Counted from the stretch's first letter, positions 1 to 8,460 are shown. The stretch is DNA of 13,585 nucleotides from Butyricicoccus sp. (GCA_031293105.1 JAUMSA010000005.1:1-13585), one strand, 5' to 3'. Notes: generated by a model from the sequence alone, not told the origin. Program-made: numbers and translations.

Positions 1-368
1 GTTTGGTCATCATCGGGCAGGAGCACGGGGATGTGGAGCCGACCACCGTGGAAGCCTGCTTGGTCCAGGCAGCGGACGCCATTTCGGCGGCCCGCCCGGG
101 TGCACGGCGTGAAAATCTGGAAAACTATATCAAACGTCTGGAAAAACTCGAAGAGATCGCCAACACAACGCCTGGTGTCGAGCGTTCGTACGCCATCCAG
201 GCCGGCCGGGAACTGTGCATCATCGTCAAGCCCGAAGAGGTTTCGGATGACAGCATGACCCTGCTTGCCCGCGATATTGCAAAGCATATCGAGGACGAGC
301 TGGATTACCCCGGTCAGATCAAAATCAATATGGTTCGCGAGACCCGCGCCATCGACTACGCAAAGTAA
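1..368 (+). CDS. rny: Ribonuclease Y, C-terminal part (5' end outside window)
   Basis: This is the last ~121 residues of RNase Y, the membrane-anchored endoribonuclease that starts mRNA decay in many Firmicutes. The visible part is the end of the HD domain and the conserved C-terminal domain. The run QAADAISAARPGARRE, then LENYIKRLEKLEEIA, then GVERSYAIQAGRE, and the closing ETRAIDYAK are hallmark RNase Y segments, and the frame ends in TAA exactly where the family normally ends. The N-terminal membrane helix, coiled coil, KH domain and HD catalytic residues lie to the left of the window. The gene is followed by its own terminator and converges on the leftward ATPase gene. The first two bases belong to a split codon. 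I see no defect in the visible part. Confidence 0.96.
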   Translation, partial: LVIIGQEHGDVEPTTVEACLVQAADAISAARPGARRENLENYIKRLEKLEEIANTTPGVERSYAIQAGRELCIIVKPEEVSDDSMTLLARDIAKHIEDELDYPGQIKINMVRETRAIDYAK

Positions 369-387
369 TAGACAACACCACACACAA

Positions 388-420
388 ACGGGCAAGGCCA
401 GTTGGCTTTGCCCGTGTTTT
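388..420 (+). terminator. Rho-independent terminator of rny
   Basis: A stem of about 12 pairs (388-399 with 404-415, one G-T pair) and a four-base loop is followed by GTGTTTTA. It sits 19 bases after the rny stop codon. The T-run is short, but the position fits well. Confidence 0.75.
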
Positions 421-427
421 ATGCAAG

Positions 428-461
428 AAAAGCCGCCCGGCATTATGCCTGGGCGGCTTTT
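428..461 (-). terminator. Rho-independent terminator of the YhaN-like ATPase gene, probably bidirectional
   Basis: An 11-pair stem (AAAAGCCGCCC at 428-438 with its complement at 451-461) is capped by a smaller GGCA/TGCC hairpin with one bulged base. Read leftward it begins four bases after the ATPase stop and ends in TTTTCTT. Read rightward it also ends in TTTT, so it can back up the rny terminator. Confidence 0.8.
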
Positions 462-464
462 GGT

Positions 465-2537
465 TTATCCGTCTTTTTTCATCATGCCCAATCGGCCGGC
501 CTGCCGGCAGGTGAATAAAATGATCTGCCGTTCGCTCGAGAGCGATTGCAGCAGCCGCAGGCCGCGCTCCATGCGCTTGTTATCCCATGTGAGGAAGGGA
601 TCATCGAGCAGCAGCGGGATGCTTTCCCGTCCGGTGAGCACTTGGCAAACGGCCAGTCGCAGCGCAAAGTAAAGCTGATCCCGGGTGCCCGAGGACAGCC
701 GCAGCGCATCGAGCAGCGTGCCGTCCTCCCCGGCGCAGCGAGCGCGCAGCGAGGAATCCAATTTGACTTCCTTATAATTATCGTTGGTCAGGTACGCCAA
801 ATACTGCTGTGCCAGTTCGGTGATCTGGGGTGAAATACGGGCGCTCAGCGCCGCATTTTGCGATTTGATGGTATCCTCAGCCAGCTTGAGCGCGTCCAGC
901 TGCATCTGTATCCGCTCAAGGGCTGCCTTGGCGCTCACGCGCGCGGCATTCCATTCGGCGGCGCTGCCGAGCACCTGTGCCTGCCCCTGCAAACGGGAAA
1001 GCGTCTGCTGGGCTGCTTCTGCCGCGTGGCGGGCCTGGGAGGCTTGGGTACGCAGTTGATCGACTTCACTCTTTTGGGCGGCATCTCCCGCTGCAACATG
1101 GTGATGCGTCCGCTTGATCTCCATCAAAATATCCTGCAATTTGCTCTGTTCCCGGCGGAGGGCCTGCCAATCATCGCGCGCCGCGCGAATCCATTCCCCG
1201 GCCTGCTCGATGGTCTTGGCCTGCGGCCACAGCTTTTGGGCGGCACGCAAGGCGGTGTCATACTCCTCCTGCAAGACCGAAGCGGCCATGTGTTGGTCGC
1301 CGACCGTCTGGTTGTGCTCCATGGCGATTTTCTGTTTGGATTCGTCGTAATCCTCATCCACATCCTCCAGACGCGGTACGCTGCCCAAGAAGGAGATGAG
1401 CAGCGACGCGGCCGCCATGACCGACAACACATAGGGCATCACCTTGGTCAAGGGACCCCAGTTGATATCCGCTAAGACGGTTGCAGCCGCGGCAGCGGCC
1501 AAAAAGAACGCCAGAATGAGTGCTGGCCACCGCACCCGGGGCCGGGTGATTCGATTGCGTTTGACCTCTTCTTTGCTCTTGCGCTCATCAACCTGGCGCA
1601 AGGCGTTTTTAAAGTTGGAATCCACAAGCGGCATGCCCTGCCGCTTGTCACGCTCCAGCCGGACGGCGCCTTCGTATCCATACAACGCTTCTTCGGCTTC
1701 GCGCAGCAGCGCTTCGTCCGGCAGACCATCCTTTAAATTCCGGATACGTTTTTCACTGTCTTTTTTCAGGATTTGCAGACGGCTTTCCTCGCCGACCATC
1801 TGCCCCGCGTAGGATAAATAGGCCTTTTCATATTTTTGATGCAGCTGCTCGGCCTGTGCCTGCAAGCGTTTGGTCTTTTCCTCCTGCTCGGCAATCTCTT
1901 TTTCCAAGGCAGCGATTTCCGCCAGCCGCTTGTCCGCAGCCCGCCAATCGGCTTCCAGCCGCGGCTGTTCGCCATGCCCGTTGCCCGAGTTGAGATCCAA
2001 CCGCCAACGGGCCAGGGTCTTCAGGGCCGTACTGTACCGGGCATTGGTGTCGCCCGACTGCGCCATACTTAAAATCAGTTCGTTGAGTTCGCTCGACGGG
2101 CGGGTCATATCCAGCCCATCGATCATAGCACTGGACAAAAAGGCGTCCTCGCCCATGCCGAGCAGCACCTGTCCGCAGTTGCGCGCGGTCAGCAAGGTGC
2201 ACAGCTCCCCAGTATCCTCGTAAAAAGCCTGGAACCCCTGCATCAGGCCACCGCGGTTGCTCTCCCGCACAATGGTCACCGGACGGCCGGTGAATTCCAC
2301 CGTCATCCGCCCGCTCATGGGCTTGCCATCCTGTGGATAATAGCGGGTCTTATCCGACAGTGCATTGGCCGTATCCCGCCGGGCGGTGTTGAGGCCATAG
2401 AGCATCACACGGATGAACGCACACAGCGTGGTCTTGCCCCAGCCATTGGGCAGCACGCGGCAGCATAACCGGTCGGTAAAGTCGATTTTTTGACCGTTCA
2501 AATTTCCAAAATGCCCCTGTATCGATAAAATCTTCAT
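465..2537 (-). CDS. SbcC/YhaN-like coiled-coil AAA ATPase with two membrane helices
   Basis: This 690-residue protein has the split-ATPase layout of the Rad50/SbcC/YhaN group, whose members usually act on DNA with an SbcD-type nuclease. The N-terminal lobe carries a P-loop at residues 29-37 (LPNGWGKTT, Lys35). Long helical, Glu/Lys/Gln-rich segments span about 195-330 and 395-580. Two hydrophobic segments at about 338-356 and 366-385 interrupt the coiled coil, a trait also seen in YhaN-like proteins. The C-terminal lobe has the ABC signature LSSGT (614-618) and a Walker B segment IPLLLDDP (640-646 core). The first Gly of the canonical GxxxxGKT is Leu, and the expected H-loop His of the FTCH-like motif is Arg (FTCR, 675-678). 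The start ATG has GGAGA eight bases upstream. No nuclease partner flanks it. The family call is firm; a DNA repair role is inference. Confidence 0.82.
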   Translation of the reverse strand: MKILSIQGHFGNLNGQKIDFTDRLCCRVLPNGWGKTTLCAFIRVMLYGLNTARRDTANALSDKTRYYPQDGKPMSGRMTVEFTGRPVTIVRESNRGGLMQGFQAFYEDTGELCTLLTARNCGQVLLGMGEDAFLSSAMIDGLDMTRPSSELNELILSMAQSGDTNARYSTALKTLARWRLDLNSGNGHGEQPRLEADWRAADKRLAEIAALEKEIAEQEEKTKRLQAQAEQLHQKYEKAYLSYAGQMVGEESRLQILKKDSEKRIRNLKDGLPDEALLREAEEALYGYEGAVRLERDKRQGMPLVDSNFKNALRQVDERKSKEEVKRNRITRPRVRWPALILAFFLAAAAAATVLADINWGPLTKVMPYVLSVMAAASLLISFLGSVPRLEDVDEDYDESKQKIAMEHNQTVGDQHMAASVLQEEYDTALRAAQKLWPQAKTIEQAGEWIRAARDDWQALRREQSKLQDILMEIKRTHHHVAAGDAAQKSEVDQLRTQASQARHAAEAAQQTLSRLQGQAQVLGSAAEWNAARVSAKAALERIQMQLDALKLAEDTIKSQNAALSARISPQITELAQQYLAYLTNDNYKEVKLDSSLRARCAGEDGTLLDALRLSSGTRDQLYFALRLAVCQVLTGRESIPLLLDDPFLTWDNKRMERGLRLLQSLSSERQIILFTCRQAGRLGMMKKDG

Positions 2538-2597
2538 GGAATTTTCTCCGAGATTCTGAATTTTTATAAAGGAACCGCATCTGCGGCTTTATATTAA

Positions 2598-2627
2598 AGT
2601 ATAGCACACTTCTTCCCCGCTTCGCAA
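2598..2627 (-). promoter_or_regulatory. Predicted sigma-A promoter of the YhaN-like ATPase gene
   Basis: On the minus strand, TTGCGA (2622-2627) and TATACT (2598-2603) are separated by 18 bases, with an extended -10 TGC directly before TATACT. It lies about 60 bases upstream of the start codon, so the ATPase seems to be transcribed on its own. Confidence 0.6.
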
Positions 2628-2661
2628 TGCCACCGGACGTGAAATCCGCACTTTTCCCCTT

Positions 2662-2701
2662 AAAAAGCCGCCCCAGCAGCCAAAATGGCTTGCGGGGCGG
2701 C
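2662..2701 (-). terminator. Terminator of the subtilase operon
   Basis: An eight-pair GCCGCCCC/GGGGCGGC stem (2667-2674 with 2694-2701) is topped by a second GC/AGCCA stem. Read leftward it ends in TTTTTA. It begins 29 bases after the stop of the small stalk protein and separates that operon from the ATPase promoter. Confidence 0.85.
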
Positions 2702-2729
2702 CCGGTTTATGGATTCGTCTTTAGTTTGG

Positions 2730-3461
2730 TCACTGGATGCCGCCTTCCATTTCTGACGGCGGGATATAGCGGTCAGGCTCCACGGTGATGCCCTGCGCAG
2801 CCAGCGCACTGGCCGCCGCGCGCGCCGCAGCCGGTGTATCGAACTGAATCGCCCACAGGCCTTCACCATCAAAAATCGCTGCGCTGGCACCCAGACGGTC
2901 GGTATCCAGTTCTTCCGCGACCACGAGCAGCCGCGCGGTCTGGTATGGCGCCGTAATCGTGACCGCGGCGCGGGAAGGCTCCCAGGTAACCGTCAGGCCC
3001 AGCGCTTCGGCGACCGCACGCACGGGCAGATACTGCGCTTCCCCCTTCTGATAAGCTGGGGCATCGAGTGCGTACTCCTGGCCGTTCACGGTTAGGAAAT
3101 CGCTCCCTTCCGTGCAGCGAATCTCCTCCCCGTATTGGCCGGTGATGACCGTGGTGCGTCCGTTATCCACACTGGAAACCACCGCGCCAGCCGCCCGCGC
3201 GACCGCTTCGACCGGCAGCATAGTACGCTCGTTCCGAAGCTCCACCGTGCCATGGAGCGGCTGCGGCTGCTCATCAATCACCAGGGTATCCGAACCCACG
3301 GTTAACACCATGCTGCCAAAATAATAGGTATCATCCCGGCTGGCGGCCAACTCGGCCAGTTCTTTGTAAAAATCCTCCTGCACGGCGGCCTGTGCCGGGC
3401 AAAGCAGCATTGCACCCACCGCAAGCAGCGCAAACAATTTTTTATTGATACGCTTTTCCAT
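2730..3461 (-). CDS. Exported stalk-domain protein with a free-standing subtilase-propeptide-like segment
   Basis: This 243-residue secreted protein has a signal peptide (KR-rich start, hydrophobic core 9-21, likely cleavage near AQA/A at 25-26). Residues ~50-172 form a stalk domain of the copper amine oxidase N-terminal type, shown by the repeated TMLPVEAVARAAG and YLPVRAVAEALG segments. Residues ~173-235 match the segment just before the catalytic domain of the protease encoded upstream: a hand alignment from APYQ to the IPPSE end gives about 38 identities in 66, including DGEGLW and VEPDRYIPP. The whole protein thus parallels the first third of the protease, then stops with no catalytic domain. 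It follows the protease by 33 bases in one operon and precedes a terminator. AAAGGA ten bases from ATG supports the start. It could be a truncated duplicate, an inhibitor or a folding chaperone; the last two are inference. Confidence 0.8.
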   Translation of the reverse strand: MEKRINKKLFALLAVGAMLLCPAQAAVQEDFYKELAELAASRDDTYYFGSMVLTVGSDTLVIDEQPQPLHGTVELRNERTMLPVEAVARAAGAVVSSVDNGRTTVITGQYGEEIRCTEGSDFLTVNGQEYALDAPAYQKGEAQYLPVRAVAEALGLTVTWEPSRAAVTITAPYQTARLLVVAEELDTDRLGASAAIFDGEGLWAIQFDTPAAARAAASALAAQGITVEPDRYIPPSEMEGGIQ

Positions 3462-3494
3462 CCTGCGCCGTCCTTTCTTTCAACGGGAGAATTC

Positions 3495-5753
3495 TCAATA
3501 CCACGCGAAATGCAGCGATGTGTATGGATCTACATCTTCCAAGGGCACGTCATCCAGCCATCCGTTCTCCCAAACACCACTGTACGTTTTGCCGTTGGCC
3601 ATCGTGACTGTCCCCTGACCGTCGTATTTCTGATTCTTCATATATCCTTTATAGCTGATGCGTTTTTCGGAGTCTTTGGCTGTGTATAGGATGGTTACAT
3701 AATACCGAGAGGCTGTATTTATAGAAAAATCTCTCTCTACAATCGAAACGCTGGTATACTGCACCCCATCGCCACCGCCTTGCGTATTATTATCCCACGA
3801 ACCTTCGTAATAAATCTTATTTTCGCGATAATATGCGCCAAATCCATCCCGCAGGCCGTTGACAAAGCTGCCGACATACCAGCAGCCCGTATTGCCGTAT
3901 CGGTCGTCATAGACAAACAGGCCCTGTCCATTCGGCTGTCCGTTTTTCCATTCGCCGGTATAGGTGCCCGCATAAGGCCCTACATTGCACCGCACACTGG
4001 TCACCCATTCGGTGCCTGCGGTCGCCGGGGAGGGGCGCACGGGCACATACGGCTGGACGATCTGGTCGGGATCCTTATAATCCGAGGACGGAGGCGTTAC
4101 CGGCGTGGTCGGCTCGGGTTCCGGTTCGGGTTCCGGTTCCGGCGCAGGCTCTGGTTCCGGCTCGGCCGGCGCCGTAGATGCCTTGGACAGGTCGAGGAAG
4201 CCGCAGCCCATGTATTCGTTTCTCCAAGTGCCGTACGTCGTTGCCGCGCGGATGCTGGTTTCGAGCTGTGCCGGGGTCTGCGATTGGCCCGAGGCCAAAT
4301 CCAGCAGCGCAGCCGCTGCCGAAACATGCGGCGTTGCCATCGAGGTACCGCTCATGGTTTGGTACTTGCCGCCCGGTACGCTGGCTTTGATGCTCACGCC
4401 CGGCGCCATCAGGTCTACACTGGTGCCATAGTTGGTAAAGTAGGCCTGGTCATGCTCGGAATCGCCCGCAGAAACGACCACCACGCCCGCTGTGGTCATG
4501 TGGGCCGGGCATGTCTGCGCGGTGTTCATGCTTTCATTGCCAGCCGCGGCTACCACCAAGGCGCCTTTTCCGATGGCATATTCAATAGCCGAATCCTTGA
4601 CAGCGCTATGTCCGCCGCCCAACGACAGGTTAATCACATCCGCGCCCTGTTCTGCGGCATACTTGATGCCCGCGGTCACGGCCGACGTATAACCCGAGCC
4701 CTGCGCATTCAGCACCCGTACTGGCAAAATCTCAACCGGTGCACTTCCAACACAGTCGATGATCGTGCCTGCGACATGGGTGCCATGGCCATTTTGGTCG
4801 TCCGGGTCGTTGTCGCCATCGACGAAGTCACGGCCACCCCGCACACGACCGGACAAGAAGGGGTGCCCATCGTCCACGCCCGAATCGACAACCGCGACCA
4901 CGCTGCTGCCCGAAAAACGGGTTCCTTGGACAAAATCATCAAAATGGCAGTCGGCTACGCCCCAGGAATAGCTGGAACTTGCTGCATAAACGCTGCTCTG
5001 GGCTTCAGTGCGTTCGGCCGTGATGCCGTCGTCCGGCGGGATGTACAAATCAGGCTCAGCTTCCACACCCCGCATGCGTAGCGTTTCCTGTGCCTCCTGC
5101 GCGGCAGCTGGGGATGAAAACTGCAGTACCCACAGTCCGGCGCCGTCGTAAATCGCCGAATCGGCATCCAGATCACTGGTATCCAGGCTGTTTGCCATCA
5201 CCAGCAGGCGTGCGCTTTGATAGGGTGCAGTGAGCTTGACCGTAGAGGTCGATTGATCCCAATCCACTTCCATATCCAGCGCTTCGGCGACCGCGCGCAC
5301 CGGCAGATACGCTCGCCCATTCTTGGTATACGCAGCCGTGTCCTGCGCCGACTCCATACCGTTGACCGAGATGGCTTTGTCCCCGATCACGCAGCGGATT
5401 TCGTCCCCGGCCGTGCTGGTGATGACGGCGGTCTGCGTATCGTCCTCATAGTCCACTTCCGCGCCCGCTGCTTCGGCGACCGCGCGGATGGGCAGCATGG
5501 TACGGCCGTCCTTCAGATCAGGGGCCACATCCATCTGCTGCGATTCCCCATCCACCGTCAGCACATTGGAGCCAATGGTCAGCTCCATCTTGTCAAAATA
5601 CGACGAGTCATCCTGGCTTTCAATCATCCCGGCCAGTTCCTTATAAAAGTCCTCTTCGGTTGTTTGCGCTGCCGCCGCATGGGGTCCCCAGACGGGCAAG
5701 ACCACCGCCCCGGCCAAAAGCAAGGCAAATCCCTGTCTCATTTCCTTCTGCAT
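3495..5753 (-). CDS. Secreted subtilisin-family (S8) serine protease with stalk domain and C-terminal MORN repeats
   Basis: This 752-residue protein is exported (signal peptide 1-29, AAA/Q cleavage). Numbered from the ATG at 5753, a stalk domain spans about 55-175 (TMLPIRAVAEAAG, YLPVRAVAEALD) and a propeptide-like segment about 178-240. The S8 catalytic domain is at about 280-510. All catalytic residues are present: Asp290 (VVDSGVD), His323 (NGHGTHVAGT), oxyanion Asn406 (AAGNE) and Ser471 (GTSMATPH). A Glu-Pro linker (530-549) leads to five MORN-like repeats (598-735, YTGEWKNG-type). The protease probably matures by removing the propeptide and acts outside the membrane. The frame is open to 5828, but ATG 5753 is chosen because AAAGGGAG lies seven bases upstream and the signal peptide begins there. 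It is first in a two-gene operon with the stalk protein. The target is unknown. Confidence 0.9.
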   Translation of the reverse strand: MQKEMRQGFALLLAGAVVLPVWGPHAAAAQTTEEDFYKELAGMIESQDDSSYFDKMELTIGSNVLTVDGESQQMDVAPDLKDGRTMLPIRAVAEAAGAEVDYEDDTQTAVITSTAGDEIRCVIGDKAISVNGMESAQDTAAYTKNGRAYLPVRAVAEALDMEVDWDQSTSTVKLTAPYQSARLLVMANSLDTSDLDADSAIYDGAGLWVLQFSSPAAAQEAQETLRMRGVEAEPDLYIPPDDGITAERTEAQSSVYAASSSYSWGVADCHFDDFVQGTRFSGSSVVAVVDSGVDDGHPFLSGRVRGGRDFVDGDNDPDDQNGHGTHVAGTIIDCVGSAPVEILPVRVLNAQGSGYTSAVTAGIKYAAEQGADVINLSLGGGHSAVKDSAIEYAIGKGALVVAAAGNESMNTAQTCPAHMTTAGVVVVSAGDSEHDQAYFTNYGTSVDLMAPGVSIKASVPGGKYQTMSGTSMATPHVSAAAALLDLASGQSQTPAQLETSIRAATTYGTWRNEYMGCGFLDLSKASTAPAEPEPEPAPEPEPEPEPEPTTPVTPPSSDYKDPDQIVQPYVPVRPSPATAGTEWVTSVRCNVGPYAGTYTGEWKNGQPNGQGLFVYDDRYGNTGCWYVGSFVNGLRDGFGAYYRENKIYYEGSWDNNTQGGGDGVQYTSVSIVERDFSINTASRYYVTILYTAKDSEKRISYKGYMKNQKYDGQGTVTMANGKTYSGVWENGWLDDVPLEDVDPYTSLHFAWY
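3558..3964 (-). repeat. MORN repeat region of the protease
   Basis: About five copies of the pattern YxGxWxxGxxxGxG occur at residues ~598-620, 626-646, 648-666, 701-722 and 724-735 (numbered from ATG 5753). A non-repeat insert of about 35 residues lies between the third and fourth copies. The repeats form the C-terminal module of the exported protease. Confidence 0.8.
4107..4169 (-). repeat. Glu-Pro dipeptide linker in the protease
   Basis: A low-complexity tract codes for about ten Glu-Pro units with one Ala interruption. Its Glu/Pro-only code makes a near-tandem six-base DNA repeat (GGTTCC-type on the plus strand). It separates the S8 domain from the MORN module and is prone to copy-number change. 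Confidence 0.85.
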
Positions 5754-5844
5754 GTAAACACTCCCTTTCCGGCTCAAATTTACTAAAATTCGCAGTTTCC
5801 GTGCCATGCCAATCCCCCACGGAAACATACCTTATATTGTATAA

Positions 5845-5873
5845 AGCATACCATAACGCCCTCTTTTTTTCAA
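5845..5873 (-). promoter_or_regulatory. Predicted promoter of the subtilase operon
   Basis: On the minus strand TTGAAA (5868-5873) and TATGCT (5845-5850) are spaced by 17 bases, with an extended -10 TGG. It lies about 90 bases upstream of the ATG at 5753, in an AT-rich divergent region. A second possible -10 (TATACA) lies slightly downstream. Confidence 0.6.
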
Positions 5874-5933
5874 TATATCCACCCGTACAAAGGCCATATA
5901 TAAAATTTTCTTGGCGCGAACTTTATTTTGCTG

Positions 5934-5962
5934 TTGATTTCTGCGAACTAAATTGCTACAAT
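5934..5962 (+). promoter_or_regulatory. Predicted sigma-A promoter of the amino acid ABC transporter operon
   Basis: TTGATT (5934-5939), a 17-base spacer and TACAAT (5957-5962) with extended TGC. Upstream blocks ATTTTCT, GGCGCG (5913-5918) and TTATTTTG recur in the same order before the 4-hydroxybutyrate dehydrogenase promoter at 8568-8596. Confidence 0.75.
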
Positions 5963-6019
5963 AATAACACGGTTCTTGAAAAGGGATAGTAGAATTTTGA
6001 AAGGAATGTTTTGGTACTT

Positions 6020-6865
6020 ATGAAAGCAAAGAGACTCTTCAGCCTGCTTTTGGCGGGCGTTATGACATCCACCCTGCTGGCAGGCTGCGGCGGCAACAAC
6101 CAGTCGGCGGCCGGCTCGTCCGCCTCCTCCGGCGCTGCCTCGTCGGCTGCGGACAGCGAACTGGCACAGGTTGAAGCGGCTGGCAAGCTGAAAATCGGTT
6201 ACACCGTTTATGACCCCATGAACTACACCGACCCGGAAACCGGCGAATTCACCGGTTTTGATACCGAATTTGCCAAGGCTGTGCGCGAAAAGCTAGGCGT
6301 GGAGCCGGATTTCATCGAAATCGTTTGGGATACCAAGCAGATCGAGCTGGAAGGCGGCAACATTGACTGCATCTGGAACGGCATGACCATCACCGATGAC
6401 CTCAAGCAGACCATGTCGATCTCCGACCCCTACGTGCAGAACACCCAGGTCGTTGTCACCAAGACCGAAAACAAGGACACCTACTCGGATTACTCCAAGC
6501 TGATCGGCAAGACGGTTGCCCTGGAAGCTGGCTCGGCTGCCCAGAGCGTTGCCGAAGAGGATGAAAACCTCAGCCAGGCCAATCTGGTTACGGTCAGCAA
6601 GCAGACCGATGCCCTGCTCGAAGTCAAGTCGGGCACCGCGGATGCCGCGATCTTTGACAAGACCATGGCAGAGAACATGATCGGTGAAGGTACCGACTTT
6701 GCCGACCTGACCATCTGCGGCGTGTTCCATGAGGAGCAGTACGGCATTGGTTTCCGCAAGGGCAGCGATCTGTGCGACAAGGTCAATGAAATCATGGCCG
6801 AGCTCAAGGCAGACGGCACCCTGCAATCCCTTGCCGACAAGTACGGCCTGACGCTGGCAGAATAA
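6020..6865 (+). CDS. Polar amino acid ABC transporter, substrate-binding lipoprotein
   Basis: This 281-residue protein of the bacterial solute-binding family 3 captures a polar amino acid outside the membrane and hands it to the permease encoded next. The N-terminus is a lipoprotein signal ending in LLAGCGG, with Cys23 as the lipidation site, followed by a Ser/Ala-rich spacer (~28-45). The binding domain starts at LKIGYTVYDPMNY, with FTGFDTEFAKAV, then the DCIWNGMTIT segment and the family-typical GTADAAIFDKTMA. The C-terminus ADGTLQSLADKYG is standard. The start is uncertain: ATG 6020 has AAAGGA 14 bases upstream, while an in-frame TTG at 6011 has it five bases upstream and would add MVL. 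The substrate cannot be read from sequence. It is the first gene of a three-gene transporter operon. Confidence 0.93.
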   Translation: MKAKRLFSLLLAGVMTSTLLAGCGGNNQSAAGSSASSGAASSAADSELAQVEAAGKLKIGYTVYDPMNYTDPETGEFTGFDTEFAKAVREKLGVEPDFIEIVWDTKQIELEGGNIDCIWNGMTITDDLKQTMSISDPYVQNTQVVVTKTENKDTYSDYSKLIGKTVALEAGSAAQSVAEEDENLSQANLVTVSKQTDALLEVKSGTADAAIFDKTMAENMIGEGTDFADLTICGVFHEEQYGIGFRKGSDLCDKVNEIMAELKADGTLQSLADKYGLTLAE

Positions 6866-6893
6866 CCAATTTTTCTGAAAATTTTTGATCAAA

Positions 6894-6926
6894 CGGGACA
6901 GCGTTATCGCTGCCCCGCTTGGTTTT
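6894..6926 (+). terminator. Intercistronic hairpin, probable partial terminator
   Basis: A ten-base stem with one A-C mismatch (6894-6903 with 6908-6917, loop TTAT) is followed by CTTGGTTTTGTTT. It lies 28 bases after the binding-protein stop and before the permease. Such a site fits the usual excess of binding protein over permease, by attenuation or by protecting the upstream mRNA end. Confidence 0.6.
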
Positions 6927-6948
6927 GTTTGGAGGCATCACAAACATT

Positions 6949-7611
6949 ATGAATCCGTCGGTCATTTTTTCCGAGCTGCTGAAGTCCTTTGGCATCAATA
7001 CCACGATCTTTTTCGTCACGCTGCTGATTGCTCTGCCTCTCGGCCTGATCGTGGCATTCGGCGCGATGAGCCGGTTCCGGCCGCTTGCGTATCTCGTCAA
7101 GGTCTTTGTCTGGGTCATCCGCGGCACGCCGCTCATGCTGCAAATCATCTTCATCTATTACGGTCCGGGCCTGCTACACTGGGGCCAGCCCTGGACCCCC
7201 ATGGGGGCAGACGGCCGCGTTGTCGCGACCTGTGTGGCGTTTGCCATCAACTACGCCTGCTACTTTTCCGAAATCTTCCGCGGCGGCATCCAGTCCATCC
7301 CGCGCGGCCAGTATGAGGCCGGCCAGGTGCTCGGCATGACCCGCAGCCAGATCTTTTTCCGGGTCACGCTCTTGCAGGTCATCAAGCGGGTTATCCCGCC
7401 CATGGGTAACGAATTTATGACGCTCATCAAGGATACCGCGTTGGCCAACATCATCGCGACCAAGGAAATCATCATGATGAGCAAGGAGTTCATCAATCGC
7501 GGCCTGATTTGGCCGCTGTTCTCGACCGCCATCTTCTTCCTGGTCTTCTGCGGCATCCTGACCCTGCTGTTCGGCTGGCTGGAAAAGAAAATGGATTATT
7601 TCCGTGTGTAA
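6949..7611 (+). CDS. Polar amino acid ABC transporter permease
   Basis: This 220-residue inner-membrane permease belongs to the His/Glu/Gln/Arg class. It has hydrophobic segments at about 17-40, 48-72, 90-110 and 185-210, with a weaker one near 140-160. The family-typical VWVIRGTPLMLQ lies at 54-65. The cytoplasmic EAA loop that docks on the ATPase is at about 123-143 (EAGQVLGMTRSQIFFRVTLLQ region), and KDTALANII follows. It presumably forms the channel as a homodimer because no second permease is present. GGAGG lies 13 bases before ATG 6949, longer than usual; the frame stays open upstream to a TTG at 6919, but that would overlap the hairpin and add a non-family leader. The stop codon overlaps the ribosome binding site of the ATPase gene. 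Confidence 0.94.
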   Translation: MNPSVIFSELLKSFGINTTIFFVTLLIALPLGLIVAFGAMSRFRPLAYLVKVFVWVIRGTPLMLQIIFIYYGPGLLHWGQPWTPMGADGRVVATCVAFAINYACYFSEIFRGGIQSIPRGQYEAGQVLGMTRSQIFFRVTLLQVIKRVIPPMGNEFMTLIKDTALANIIATKEIIMMSKEFINRGLIWPLFSTAIFFLVFCGILTLLFGWLEKKMDYFRV

Positions 7612-7623
7612 GGAGGAGCCGCA

Positions 7624-8412
<789 letters not shown>

Positions 8413-8460
8413 TTTCGCACGCGGAACCAAAAAATAATTGGCCAAAACCGCTAATTTCAG

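Noticed and set aside
858..1475. A 205-codon plus-strand frame inside the YhaN-like ATPase gene
   Set aside because: Antisense to the coiled coil and membrane helices of a clear ATPase gene; no ribosome binding site and no recognisable domain.
4107..4169. The tandem six-base repeats as a CRISPR or mobile-element trace
   Set aside because: They are fully explained by the Glu-Pro codons of the protease linker. No CRISPR array, transposase or attachment site was seen anywhere in the window.
3780..5081. A 433-codon open frame on the plus strand opposite the subtilase
   Set aside because: The opposite strand encodes a protease with every catalytic motif in place; the plus-strand product is Arg/His-rich and shows no motif.
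5754..5828. Upstream start of the subtilase at 5828 (25 extra residues)
   Set aside because: It would put a basic segment before the signal peptide and lacks a ribosome binding site; AAAGGGAG and a normal signal peptide mark ATG 5753.
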